A DNA stretch of 59,517 nt from Armatimonadota bacterium (GTDB taxonomy: Bacteria > Cloacimonadota > Cloacimonadia > Cloacimonadales > TCS61), in assembly GCA_013203665.1 (NCBI GenBank), contig JABMPU010000088.1:1-59517 (forward strand), read 5' to 3'. A program made the translations under genes and the position numbers. This document shows positions 1 through 8,113 of the stretch, piece by piece. Numbering within the stretch: the stretch's first letter is position 1; each line of letters begins with the position of its first letter. A model generated the notes under the pieces. That model had not been told where the DNA came from. It saw only the letters and a list, made by a program, of their open reading frames with translations, and did no database searches.

Positions 1-5
1 GATAC

Positions 6-117
6 GGTTGCGAATCTCTTTTTTAGTGGCACGCCGGCATTAATCAACATGGAGCGAAGCGGAATGTTGATTAATGGGCACGTGTGCTGTGTTCATCCTG
101 CTTTTCTACCTGCAACC
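6..117. repeat. Long imperfect palindrome, att-like element
   Basis: The core is a perfect 13-bp inverted repeat (38-50 and 64-76) around a 13-nt loop (51-63). Outer arms GGTTGC (6-11) and GCAACC (112-117) also pair. On the minus strand the element is preceded by GTAAC (133-129), the pentamer that also opens the site near 815. Large folded sites with short conserved ends lying 3' of a small gene resemble integron attC sites. The window edge cuts the far end, so a full site cannot be shown. A REP-type palindrome is the alternative. Confidence 0.5.
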
Positions 118-166
118 ACAGACACGATGTTACAAGCAATTCTTTGATCTTTAAATTTCATAAGTG

Positions 167-703
167 TTAATCAAGGTTATTGTCAATTGCATACTGACGA
201 CCATTGCTACTTATTGAAAAAAGTTTATCATTTGCAAATGGAATAATAGGTGGGTAAAGTTCTATGTAAAATGCAGAAGCTAGCAATTCGATATATTGTT
301 CTGCTTTTGTTTCTGAATATCCAAATTTGTTTATTAATTTTTCCTTGTTTATGGTTTTCTCTTTTATGATAAACTTGATTATCTTTTTAGTATCATTTTC
401 GGGAGGAAGTTTTGGGAATGTCGATGTTTGATAAACTCGTGCAGGTTGTGATAAATCAGGTTTTTTGATATTTTTATAAATTTTAATTAGGAAGTAAAAT
501 GCCCAATATACACATAAGGCTAATAAGCCTAATTTTATTATCAGCAATAACGGGATTCCAGTTCTATATTCTATATCTGAAATGTAATCGTTTAATTCTT
601 TTCTTTGTACGATCAAATATAAGGTGATATTTATTATCGCTAATATTATCAATATTAAGTTTCCTAATGACAATCGACCATTACTTTTTTGTTTTGAACT
701 CAT
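167..703 (-). CDS. Small two-helix membrane protein, cassette-like gene
   Basis: This is a 178-residue protein I do not recognise. Two hydrophobic segments (about residues 15-33 and 51-75) would place it in the inner membrane. The C-terminal 70 residues are soluble and charged; the INKEKLINKFGYSETKAEQYIELL stretch (around 120-142) looks like a small winged-helix-type fold, but that is inference. ATG at 703 is chosen because AGAGG lies five bases upstream; the in-frame GTG at 709 would sit inside that ribosome site. It is a single gene between two att-like palindromes (6-117 and 759-815), the arrangement of a mobile cassette, and it is separated from the chromosomal genes that start at 869. 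Confidence 0.7.
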   Translation of the reverse strand: MSSKQKSNGRLSLGNLILIILAIINITLYLIVQRKELNDYISDIEYRTGIPLLLIIKLGLLALCVYWAFYFLIKIYKNIKKPDLSQPARVYQTSTFPKLPPENDTKKIIKFIIKEKTINKEKLINKFGYSETKAEQYIELLASAFYIELYPPIIPFANDKLFSISSNGRQYAIDNNLD

Positions 704-758
704 TAACACCTCTTAATTAGTATAAATTGTGAATAAAAAAGAAGAACAAAAACTGCCT

Positions 759-815
759 GTAACGTCTGTATGCCACGCCAATTATTTTATGGCGTCTAAC
801 CAACCTATAGTTACA
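759..815. repeat. attC-like palindromic site, left edge
   Basis: The site opens with GTAAC (759-763) and closes with GTTAC (810-814), its exact complement. Inside, ACGCCA (775-780) pairs with TGGCGT (790-795). Bases 797-815 are the reverse complement of 59494-59512, a perfect 19-bp match at the opposite edge of the window. The 12-mer ending the inner arm (784-795) recurs at 818-829. Nested ends, an internal hairpin and recurrence beside a recombinase remnant fit an integron-type recombination site. The family assignment is inference. Confidence 0.6.
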
Positions 816-868
816 ACATTTTATGGCGTGAAAATTTTAATAAATTATTTATCATACAACTACTCATT

Positions 869-2575
869 TTAATCTTCCAATCTCAGCTTTCCTGAATTAA
901 CCGATTTATAACTCCATTCCGGAATAAAGAAAGCAGCTTTATCATCATAAGGTCTGTATCTGCGGAAATTGATTTTCATTTCTTTGGTGTCTTCATTAAA
1001 TCCGATTTCATTTAAAGGAATCTTTATTTCTGCAATCCAGCTATTTTCGAAAATTCTGGTTTGAACCTCAAAATTCCCGTTCCACTCTTTATCATATTTA
1101 TTCTCTTTCAAATCTGTTCTCATATCCCAGATTGCTTCATTGGGATTAACATAGAGCTGGTAAATTACGTTCCCATCAGCAGATAATAAAAATCCCATAG
1201 AATCATCATAATAAACATCCTCATCCCTCCCGCTAAAATCAGCTTTCAGGCTGTCCGGACATTCTTCTTCGCAAATAGTTGCGATATAAAGAAATTCATC
1301 ATCATGCAGAAAGAAGACCTGTGTTTTATCTAAATCGGAAAGTTCACCTTCTACGTCTCCGAACTCATCAACTATAAATGCTCTTTTCTCTTCTTTCTTG
1401 GTAATCTTGCCATCGATTTCAGGAATTTTCTTAACTTTTGTGCTCTGGATTATCCGGGTGATATTCAATGGTTTTTCGTATTTAAAATGCTTTTCTCTTC
1501 CGAATGGATAAACAAATTTCATAATAGGAAGAGGGAAGAAATTTCCTTGTTTGATAATGATTAATTCAGTTTTCAGGGTATCTCCGGGTCGGATGGAAAC
1601 AGGAATTACAGATTCAGTAACTATCCAATTATCTTTACTTTGAATTTCTATATTTTCATTAAGGCTTTTTTCAGTGTCATTATAAATGCTGATTTCAATA
1701 TTTAATTCGTCTGGTTTGGAATCATCTTCAATTCTACTTTTCGTTTGAATAAATTTTTTGCGGATATTATAAGAGAGTTGCTCTTCCTCGATTGTAACAA
1801 GGTCTTTATCAAACATATTTCCGGATTTTATGAGAGAAGTAACAATTTTATCTGCTTCCACTTTGCACCACAAATATTGATAGAAAATTCCCAGTTCGTC
1901 ATTTTCTCCTGGCATTATACCCCCTGAACTCCCAACAAGATAATATTCGATTCCATCGATTTCATTGTACGCATATTGATGCCAGTGTCCGGTGAAAACA
2001 GCATCGACATTATACTCTTTAAATAAATCATGCATGAAATCTTCCTTTCCCTCTGCAATCGCATTTGCCCAGAATGGTTTATGCATGAAAACATAAATAT
2101 TGATTTTCTCTTTATTAATTTGCAGATCTTTTGTGAACCATTTAATCTGACTTTCATCCATTTCTTCATAGTTTGAAACTGTAGAATTATCTAAAATAAC
2201 GAAATGTGTGTTTCCATAATCAAATGAATAATACGGGTCATTTCCGGTTTTCTTTGTAAATGTTTTTGCTGATGCTTCATCATAAATATCGTGATTCCCC
2301 GCCGTGTAATAAACAGGACATTCAAAGATTTTCATTGTTTCCATGGGAACATCCCAATCGCTGAGAATTCGTCCGTCTTCTGCTAAATCTCCCACAGTAA
2401 CCACGAAATCCGGACGAAGATTACTCATCTCTTGCACTACTAATTCAAAAGCTTGCTGATCTGCTCCACCGGTTCTATCGCCTAAAATGGCAAAATGAAA
2501 ATTGTCTTCTGCAATTAATGTGAATACGAATAATAAGATAATTAATATTGCTGAATTGATTTTAAACTTTTTCAT
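869..2575 (-). CDS. Secreted calcineurin-like metallophosphoesterase with C-terminal CBM9-like domain
   Basis: The 568-residue protein has an N-terminal signal peptide (about residues 8-22), so it should act in the periplasm or outside. The metal-binding motifs of the calcineurin-like phosphoesterase fold are all present: GDR at 32-34, GD at 62-63, GNHD at 93-96, a His in MHKPF, and GHWH near 200. Residues from about 385 to 565 resemble the family-9 carbohydrate-binding/DOMON-like fold (DGKITKKEE start, FLYIATICEE, WIAEIKIPLNEIGF). The middle is a probable beta-sandwich linker. GGGGAGG precedes the ATG at a good distance. Substrate is unknown; sugar-linked phosphoesters are a guess. It is transcribed alone, with 229 bp to its upstream neighbour. 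Confidence 0.88.
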   Translation of the reverse strand: MKKFKINSAILIILLFVFTLIAEDNFHFAILGDRTGGADQQAFELVVQEMSNLRPDFVVTVGDLAEDGRILSDWDVPMETMKIFECPVYYTAGNHDIYDEASAKTFTKKTGNDPYYSFDYGNTHFVILDNSTVSNYEEMDESQIKWFTKDLQINKEKINIYVFMHKPFWANAIAEGKEDFMHDLFKEYNVDAVFTGHWHQYAYNEIDGIEYYLVGSSGGIMPGENDELGIFYQYLWCKVEADKIVTSLIKSGNMFDKDLVTIEEEQLSYNIRKKFIQTKSRIEDDSKPDELNIEISIYNDTEKSLNENIEIQSKDNWIVTESVIPVSIRPGDTLKTELIIIKQGNFFPLPIMKFVYPFGREKHFKYEKPLNITRIIQSTKVKKIPEIDGKITKKEEKRAFIVDEFGDVEGELSDLDKTQVFFLHDDEFLYIATICEEECPDSLKADFSGRDEDVYYDDSMGFLLSADGNVIYQLYVNPNEAIWDMRTDLKENKYDKEWNGNFEVQTRIFENSWIAEIKIPLNEIGFNEDTKEMKINFRRYRPYDDKAAFFIPEWSYKSVNSGKLRLED

Positions 2576-2619
2576 ATAACCTCCCCTTTAAAAAATAAAT
2601 CTGAGTTTTCCCGCTTCCT

Positions 2620-2670
2620 GCCTGTCATTCCCGCAAAAGCTTGTCCTCAACTTGATTGGGGACGGGAATC
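2620..2670. repeat. Dispersed palindromic repeat (CATTCCCG/CGGGAAT type)
   Basis: ATTCCCG (627-633 of this kilobase, i.e. 2627-2633) pairs with CGGGAAT (2663-2669) across a 29-nt loop. The wording resembles the TCATTCCCGC repeats scattered in many bacterial genomes. A second fragment at about 2674-2696 (CTCGTTAGGAAAGTCCTCTT) resembles the hairpin at 57500-57523. No coding potential is seen between 2576 and 2767. Confidence 0.35.
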
Positions 2671-2767
2671 TGTTTGCTCGTTAGGAAAGTCCTCTTTCGT
2701 AATATGTTGAATTACCAAATAAACCTGCTATACAACAGGTTAAACGTTTGGGAATAAGCTAAAATTA

Positions 2768-2793
2768 CGTTACTAAATCGGAATTTAGTAACG
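2768..2793 (-). terminator. Hairpin after the iron-sulfur protein gene
   Basis: There is a perfect 11-bp stem (2768-2778 with 2783-2793) and a 4-nt loop, 11 bp beyond the stop of the minus-strand gene that ends at 2805. On the minus strand it is followed by TAATTTT, so a weak intrinsic terminator is plausible. Confidence 0.5.
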
Positions 2794-2804
2794 AGCAAAA
2801 TACC

Positions 2805-4079
2805 TTACATCCTTTTCAACACTGCTTCCAGATATCTGGATCGTATCTGTTTGGAAGCCAGTATCTGTTTGATCGGTGGAAGTTTAAATATTACTCCCAA
2901 TAGAGCAGCCAAGGCACGATGACTGAAAAGAACCCGATTATCAAAGATCAGGTTTTGTAATTTTCCTCGCTCAATCGCCATCAGAACCACCCGATGAACA
3001 CTGTTCAAGGGTGTGATAACGCGTTTATTTCGTTGTCGTAGTTTTATAACGTTATCTGGGCAGGCTCGCACGCAGAGTCCGCATCCTAAACAGATTTCGG
3101 CATCCAATTTTGCAATTTTGCGGTTTGGATTTTTAGGATCATTCGCCGAGATTAAAGTCATTGCTTCCACCGGGCAAATGTTCACGCACTTTCCGCAACC
3201 TGTACATTTATCCACCTCGATTTCTGGCAGGAAGTTAGTGGTAAGGATCGGATTTAGAGCAGAGAATCTGCGCTGTGCGATCATTGCTTCACAGCAACAG
3301 CCACAGCAATTACAAATGAAGTTAACTCTTTCCCGTACATTTTCTCCAAACTGTACCAGGTTATGCTCGTAAGCCTGTTGCAACAAGTCCATTCCTTCCA
3401 TTTTATCCACCGATCTGGCAAAACCGTGTTTTATCAAAGATTCGGCAGAGCTGTTAAACGTCATACAAATATCCATGGGTGAATCGCAAGCTTTGTTCAA
3501 GTGTTGCATCTTATGCCGGCAATAACACACTCCAACTCCCATATGGCTGGCTGTTTGGATAACTTCGGATGCTCGTTCGTAATCCAGCACATGAAGAGCA
3601 TCTTCAGATGAAAGTACCGGTTCGTGAATAAAAGTTCTGCCCAATGGTGTTTCTCCGTTATAGAATAACTCTTTGATGAAATCCTCTTCCACGTTCATGT
3701 ATTGATAAAAGAGCTCTGCTAGTAATTTTTGATCAATCTCTTTGCGGTAGCGCATCATGGAAAATTCAAAAAACCCGGCCATGGGAGGTGGCAGAGTGTA
3801 GACCGATTTCCCATTCTGTTGCACATCCACCAGGATAGCTTTACCAGCTAATTCATCCAGAATTTTCTGAGCAGAAGTAATGTTCATTTTCCAGATTCTG
3901 GCAGCTTTTTCCACTGTGAAAGGTTTGATGGGAAGAGTCGAAACCAACTCGGCTTCTTTTTCAGTAAATAGAATTTTGAGGATCTTGAACAAAAGATCAG
4001 AAGGAGGTGCTCCCTGTGGAAAACGGTTCAATCTTTCTGATAAACTGGAATAGCTGTTTTTCAATGTGCGGTGCGCCAT
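2805..4079 (-). CDS. Winged-helix plus dicluster 4Fe-4S ferredoxin-like protein
   Basis: The 424-residue protein joins an N-terminal winged-helix-like region (about 25-100; FTVEKAARIWKMN helix) to an iron-sulfur C-terminus. Two classic 4Fe-4S motifs are visible: C292-C295-C298-C302 (CTGCGKCVNICP) and C330-C333-C336-C340 (CLGCGLCVRACP). A Cys-rich stretch, CNCCGCCC at 256-263, and an upstream group at C185, C187, C198 and C205 could hold a further cluster. No transmembrane segment is clear. It may be a redox-responsive regulator or an electron-transfer protein; the sequence does not decide. The chosen ATG follows an in-frame TTG at 4094. No redox partner genes adjoin it. Confidence 0.85.
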   Translation of the reverse strand: MAHRTLKNSYSSLSERLNRFPQGAPPSDLLFKILKILFTEKEAELVSTLPIKPFTVEKAARIWKMNITSAQKILDELAGKAILVDVQQNGKSVYTLPPPMAGFFEFSMMRYRKEIDQKLLAELFYQYMNVEEDFIKELFYNGETPLGRTFIHEPVLSSEDALHVLDYERASEVIQTASHMGVGVCYCRHKMQHLNKACDSPMDICMTFNSSAESLIKHGFARSVDKMEGMDLLQQAYEHNLVQFGENVRERVNFICNCCGCCCEAMIAQRRFSALNPILTTNFLPEIEVDKCTGCGKCVNICPVEAMTLISANDPKNPNRKIAKLDAEICLGCGLCVRACPDNVIKLRQRNKRVITPLNSVHRVVLMAIERGKLQNLIFDNRVLFSHRALAALLGVIFKLPPIKQILASKQIRSRYLEAVLKRM

Positions 4080-4190
4080 GAATTTATCTCTCAAATTTTT
4101 TTTTGGAAATATTCAAGCCAGGAAGGATTATGTCAAACAAGCTAAATAGAATTGCCGCGGAGCAGAAAAAACACTAATTCAACAGAGTTT

Positions 4191-4224
4191 AAACTTCGGA
4201 AGTCAATGAAGACTTCCGAAGTTT
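4191..4224. terminator. Strong bidirectional-type hairpin
   Basis: A perfect 14-bp stem (4191-4204 with 4211-4224) encloses a 6-nt loop, 14 bp past the stop of the solute-binding gene. It ends in TTTTT on the plus side; on the minus strand, the direction of the neighbouring genes, the tract is poorer. The best reading is termination of the gene ending at 4238. Confidence 0.6.
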
Positions 4225-4237
4225 TTACTAATTCCTT

Positions 4238-4987
4238 TTAAATTCCCCACTTCTCCAAAATCTTATCGTAGGTCCCGTCTTCTTTGATCTTATCTAATGC
4301 AGCTTGTAATTTCTTAACAACCGCATCAGATGTATTTTTGTTGATGGCAATATAATACCCGCCTTTGGTGAGTTCTTCCAGTATGAATACTCCATTGATA
4401 ACTTCTTCTGGTTTGATGCCAGCTTCTTTTACGATATAGTTTGCAGTTACATTCGGCATGGGCCACAAATCTATCTCTTTGTTCATCAGCTTTTCGAAAT
4501 TTGCTTTGTTGTTTTCAGAAACGATTAACTGCTCACCAATCTCGAAACCTTTAGATTTGAAAAAGCTTTCCCGCGCATCACCCGGAGTGATCCCGATCTT
4601 GTACTTTTCCATTTCTTCTAAAGATAAGATTTCGATATCCTCTCTCTCTGACAGAGCAAAAACTGAATAATTCGTGGGAGCAATTGTTCCTACCCATTTG
4701 AAGAGTTCTTCCCTGTCCGGTCTGCGGCTCGTTGAATACAAGATACAATTTTTTGTACTCAGGGCAGCTTCATAAGATTCTTTCCAGGAATGAACCTGAA
4801 CCTCATAAGATATGCCTGCTTCGGTTAAAATGGCTTTTACAACCTCAGTTGATAAACCAGCTACTTCTCCATCCTTTGTAAAATTAAAAGGTGGAAATTC
4901 CTCTGTTACTACTACCAGATGCTCTTTTGCACATGACAAAATAAGCACCATGCAAAGTAACAGAACAACTTTAATTCCTGTTCTCAT
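4238..4987 (-). CDS. Solute-binding lipoprotein, family 3 (amino-acid type)
   Basis: This 249-residue protein is a bacterial extracellular solute-binding protein of family 3, which binds polar amino acids or similar ligands. The N-terminus is a lipoprotein signal ending in LILSC, with Cys19 as the lipidation site. The opening LVVVTEEFPPFNF and the closing KIKEDGTYDKILEKWGI are typical of the family, and the length is normal. GGAGGG lies just upstream of the ATG. There is no permease or ATPase gene beside it, so it either serves transporter subunits coded elsewhere or is a sensor. A hairpin follows the stop. Confidence 0.9.
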   Translation of the reverse strand: MRTGIKVVLLLCMVLILSCAKEHLVVVTEEFPPFNFTKDGEVAGLSTEVVKAILTEAGISYEVQVHSWKESYEAALSTKNCILYSTSRRPDREELFKWVGTIAPTNYSVFALSEREDIEILSLEEMEKYKIGITPGDARESFFKSKGFEIGEQLIVSENNKANFEKLMNKEIDLWPMPNVTANYIVKEAGIKPEEVINGVFILEELTKGGYYIAINKNTSDAVVKKLQAALDKIKEDGTYDKILEKWGI

Positions 4988-5044
4988 TTTTCCCTCCGTT
5001 TTTTTTTCTCCAACTATTTTGGATTTTTTTATTAAAGTACCTTT

Positions 5045-6436
5045 TTAAAAAAAACTATCAGTAATTTCAATTTTTTTAGCTATATATTCAACTATCCTAT
5101 TTTGTTGAAAAAATATATCATGCTCATATAATATTTTCTTAATTCTTTGATAAATGCTTTTTTCTCTTTCTGTTGCATTTCCTGAATTTATTTTATTAAG
5201 AAATTTTAGCTTAGTTTCATTCGGATCAGAAAATGCTAAATTAATATAACTTTCAAATGCTACTCCATATCCTGTTATTAGATAATCTTTAATTATTGGA
5301 AATTTATTCAACTCTCTTAAAATTTCTTTATCATTAATTTTATTGTTAATATATTTATGATAAGTTGTTTTTGTTTTATCATCATTATTTTTAAAACATA
5401 TTAAAAATACTGTATAAATAGGGAAAAAATCTGAATTATTATCAGTAGATTTTAAAACAATGCTTAGCTGTGAAAAACATTGTTCAATTTTTCTTAAACT
5501 AAAATTAAACGCATTTGCAAATGTAGACATTGTTTTAGTAATTCTTTTACTTGCATATTGATAATCTTCTGATAATCCCTTATTAAAATGATCTTCAAAA
5601 CCGTATGTCTTAAGCAAATGTTTACAGAACTCCTCAATAGGTGGGTCTGGCAAGTTATAAGTAAAGTCTATAAACTTTCTTAAATAACCATCAATTTTAA
5701 TATCACCATAAATTACTTTTAGCGTTTTTTCTAATTCTTCTTTATCTATTGATAAAACAAATATAATTCCTTCAATATTAAAGATATGCTTTAATTTCTC
5801 TAATAATTCTATTGTGTAATTTGGTCTGCATCTATCTAATTCATCAATAAAAAAAATTAATGGTTTATATTTTGCCGTTCCAATATTAGTAATTATTTTA
5901 ACATATTTCTTTAATTGCTTTTTAAACTCTGAAATATCTTTTTTGTTTTCAGTGTATTTTAATAGTTTATTTTGTGCCAAAGAGTAAGAAAATTCATTTT
6001 GAATATTTTTCAAATTCTTTAAGTCTATTGTGTTTGCGCTCAGTATCTTAATTATATGTGGAATTGATTTTACTAATTTTGCTCCATCCTCAACAAATTT
6101 GTTTATATCATCATCAATAATATGATTCTTTCTCTTATATTCTTTCATTTCTCTTAATATTTCCCCGATTAAAGAAACTAAAGCATCATCAGAATAATCA
6201 TTTTCCCAAGCATTAAATAATATCGTAGGAAATCCATCGTTTTCAAGAAGTTGTTTAAGCATTAAAACAAATGTTGTTTTACCTGTTCCCCAACCAGAAT
6301 TAATTGCCAGTGTTAGAGACTCTTCTGTGTTAGAAAAGAATTGTAAAAGAATTTTTCCGTATTCTTTTCTATTAAGTTTATCTTCGTTAAACGGTTCTTT
6401 TTCACAAATATGAATTTGCTTATTTTTACATAACAT
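5045..6436 (-). CDS. KAP-family P-loop NTPase
   Basis: The 463-residue protein has the KAP NTPase signature: Walker A SGWGTGKTTF at 47-56 and Walker B PLIFFIDELDRCRP at 192-205, where the DELDRC extension marks the family. KAP members are often membrane-anchored between the Walker motifs and some act against phages (PifA of plasmid F), but I see no clear membrane helix here, so this one is probably cytosolic. It starts 10 bp after the comM stop with GGAG upstream of the ATG. The gene is visibly richer in A+T than comM and the neighbouring transport gene, which suggests recent acquisition. Biological role not known; defence is a hypothesis. Confidence 0.85.
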   Translation of the reverse strand: MLCKNKQIHICEKEPFNEDKLNRKEYGKILLQFFSNTEESLTLAINSGWGTGKTTFVLMLKQLLENDGFPTILFNAWENDYSDDALVSLIGEILREMKEYKRKNHIIDDDINKFVEDGAKLVKSIPHIIKILSANTIDLKNLKNIQNEFSYSLAQNKLLKYTENKKDISEFKKQLKKYVKIITNIGTAKYKPLIFFIDELDRCRPNYTIELLEKLKHIFNIEGIIFVLSIDKEELEKTLKVIYGDIKIDGYLRKFIDFTYNLPDPPIEEFCKHLLKTYGFEDHFNKGLSEDYQYASKRITKTMSTFANAFNFSLRKIEQCFSQLSIVLKSTDNNSDFFPIYTVFLICFKNNDDKTKTTYHKYINNKINDKEILRELNKFPIIKDYLITGYGVAFESYINLAFSDPNETKLKFLNKINSGNATEREKSIYQRIKKILYEHDIFFQQNRIVEYIAKKIEITDSFF

Positions 6437-6446
6437 AATTTTTCTC

Positions 6447-7985
6447 CTATTCCCAAAACTTCCTATCTAAACTCCTGTATTGAACAGCCTCGCTGATGTG
6501 AGCTACTGTTATGTTTTCACTTTCTTCCAGATCAGCAATTGTGCGGGAAACCTTTAAAATTCTATCATAAGCCCTGGCAGAAAGCCCCATCTTATCCATA
6601 GCCATTTTAAGCACATTTTTGCTTTCATCATCCAATTGGCAATATTTTCTTATCTGTTTGGGATTCATCTGGGAATTGCTGTAGATTTTTTCTCCAGCAA
6701 ATCTCTCTAATTGAGTATCTCGTGAGTTATTTACTCTTTGCCTGATACTTTCGGATTTTTCTCCGGTTGGAAGTCCGCTTAATTCATCATATTTCACAGC
6801 AGGAACTTCCACATGAATATCTATCCTATCCAGAAGCGGACCGGAAATCCGGGAACGATATCTTTGAATATTGGCAATCGGACAGGAACAGGTGTGTCTT
6901 TCCACATTACTGCCAAAATAACCACACGGGCAGGGATTCATGGAAGCAACCATCATAAACTTAGCAGGAAATTCCAGGCTTTGAGTAGCTCGTGAAATAG
7001 TTACAACCTCATCTTCAAGCGGTTGACGAAGAACTTCCAACACAGATTTTTTGAATTCAGGTAATTCATCCAAAAAAAGTACTCCATTATGGGAAAGAGA
7101 CACTTCTCCGGGCTTGGGATAACTTCCCCCGCCAATCAGTGCCACATCACTGATAGTATGATGCGGAGACCGAAACGGACGACTGGTTATGACGCCCCTT
7201 CTGCTGCCGATCAAACCTGCAACAGAATGAATCTTAGTGGTTTCCAAAGATTCCTCCAGAGTTAATCCTGGTAGAATTGTAGGAATACGTCGGGCTAACA
7301 TAGTTTTTCCAGAACCTGGTGGACCGAGCATAAGCACATTATGCCCACCTGCTGCTGCTACTTCCAAAGCTCTTTTCACATGAAACTGACCTTTCACATC
7401 ATACATATCAACCGGACTTTCATTCAACTGAGCAAAAATTTCCTTTTTATCTACTTTGATAGGTTCAATTTCTATTTTCCCTTCCAGGAAATTCACAACT
7501 TCATTCAACGAAGTTGCGGGAAAAACATTCAGTTCTTCAATAATAGCAGCTTCTTTTGCGTTCTCATAGGGAAGAATAAGACCATCCAGTTCATCCTTCC
7601 AGCAGGCTATGGCAACCGGCAGAACTCCACGAACCGGTCGCAAATTGCCATCTAAAGAGAGTTCTCCGATAAAAGCATATTTTTCCATTTTGTTTGTTTT
7701 CATCTGGTGCAAAGCTAAAACTAAAGCTAATGAAGTGGGAAGATCCAATGCCACGCCATCTTTTTTAATATCTGCAGGAGCGAGATTAACAGTATATCTG
7801 TGGGTTGGAAACCTGAAACCGGAATTCTTGATCGCTGCTGAAACTCTATCTCGACTTTCTTTTACAGAATTGGATGGTAATCCCACAATGTTAAATTTGT
7901 ACAAACCTCCTTTAACATCCGCTTCCACAATGATCTGCTCAGCATCGATTCCCTGAATTGCATACGAAATTGTTCTGCCGTACAT
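6447..7985 (-). CDS. comM: YifB/ComM-family Mg-chelatase-like AAA+ ATPase
   Basis: At 512 residues this is a full-length ComM/YifB protein. The N-terminal LonC-like domain (about 1-180) carries the family sequence KGGLYKFNIVGLPSNSVKES. The AAA+ core has Walker A GPPGSGKT at 221-228, Walker B LFLDELPEF near 305, and the family's CPCGYFG...CSCP cysteines. The C-terminal Mg_chelatase domain ends in SRTIADLEESENI. In naturally competent bacteria ComM is a branch-migration helicase that helps integrate transforming DNA; comF lies elsewhere in this window. AAGGAG precedes the ATG. The downstream KAP gene may be cotranscribed. Confidence 0.95.
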   Translation of the reverse strand: MYGRTISYAIQGIDAEQIIVEADVKGGLYKFNIVGLPSNSVKESRDRVSAAIKNSGFRFPTHRYTVNLAPADIKKDGVALDLPTSLALVLALHQMKTNKMEKYAFIGELSLDGNLRPVRGVLPVAIACWKDELDGLILPYENAKEAAIIEELNVFPATSLNEVVNFLEGKIEIEPIKVDKKEIFAQLNESPVDMYDVKGQFHVKRALEVAAAGGHNVLMLGPPGSGKTMLARRIPTILPGLTLEESLETTKIHSVAGLIGSRRGVITSRPFRSPHHTISDVALIGGGSYPKPGEVSLSHNGVLFLDELPEFKKSVLEVLRQPLEDEVVTISRATQSLEFPAKFMMVASMNPCPCGYFGSNVERHTCSCPIANIQRYRSRISGPLLDRIDIHVEVPAVKYDELSGLPTGEKSESIRQRVNNSRDTQLERFAGEKIYSNSQMNPKQIRKYCQLDDESKNVLKMAMDKMGLSARAYDRILKVSRTIADLEESENITVAHISEAVQYRSLDRKFWE

Positions 7986-8004
7986 AAATGCTCCTTTAAT
8001 TTGT

Positions 8005-8054
8005 GGAGTGCATCAACCGTGTTGATGCTTAAAATATCATGGATATTTTACTCC
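8005..8054. repeat. Cruciform (three-way junction) palindromic element
   Basis: Two perfect 8-bp hairpins stand side by side: GCATCAAC/GTTGATGC (8010-8017 and 8021-8028) and AAAATATC/GATATTTT (8031-8038 and 8042-8049). Both are enclosed by GGAGT (8005-8009) and ACTCC (8050-8054). The element lies between comM and the lamin-tail gene, in intergenic DNA of a minus-strand run. It may be a REP-type repeat or an mRNA end/stability structure. Confidence 0.55.
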
Positions 8055-8060
8055 AAATTC

Positions 8061-8113
8061 AACCATTGCGAAAGTCGAGAAAAGCAAGAAGTCCGACAAC
8101 CATTCGCAAGGTT
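8061..8113 (-). terminator. Imperfect hairpin after the lamin-tail protein gene
   Basis: AACCATTGCGAA (8061-8072) pairs, with a two-base bulge, with TTCGCAAGGTT (8103-8113), directly beside the stop codon at 8114. A weak terminator or a repeat fragment are both possible. Confidence 0.3.

Noticed and set aside
4238-4987. An ABC importer operon
   Set aside because: Only the binding lipoprotein is present; neighbours are a KAP NTPase and an iron-sulfur protein.
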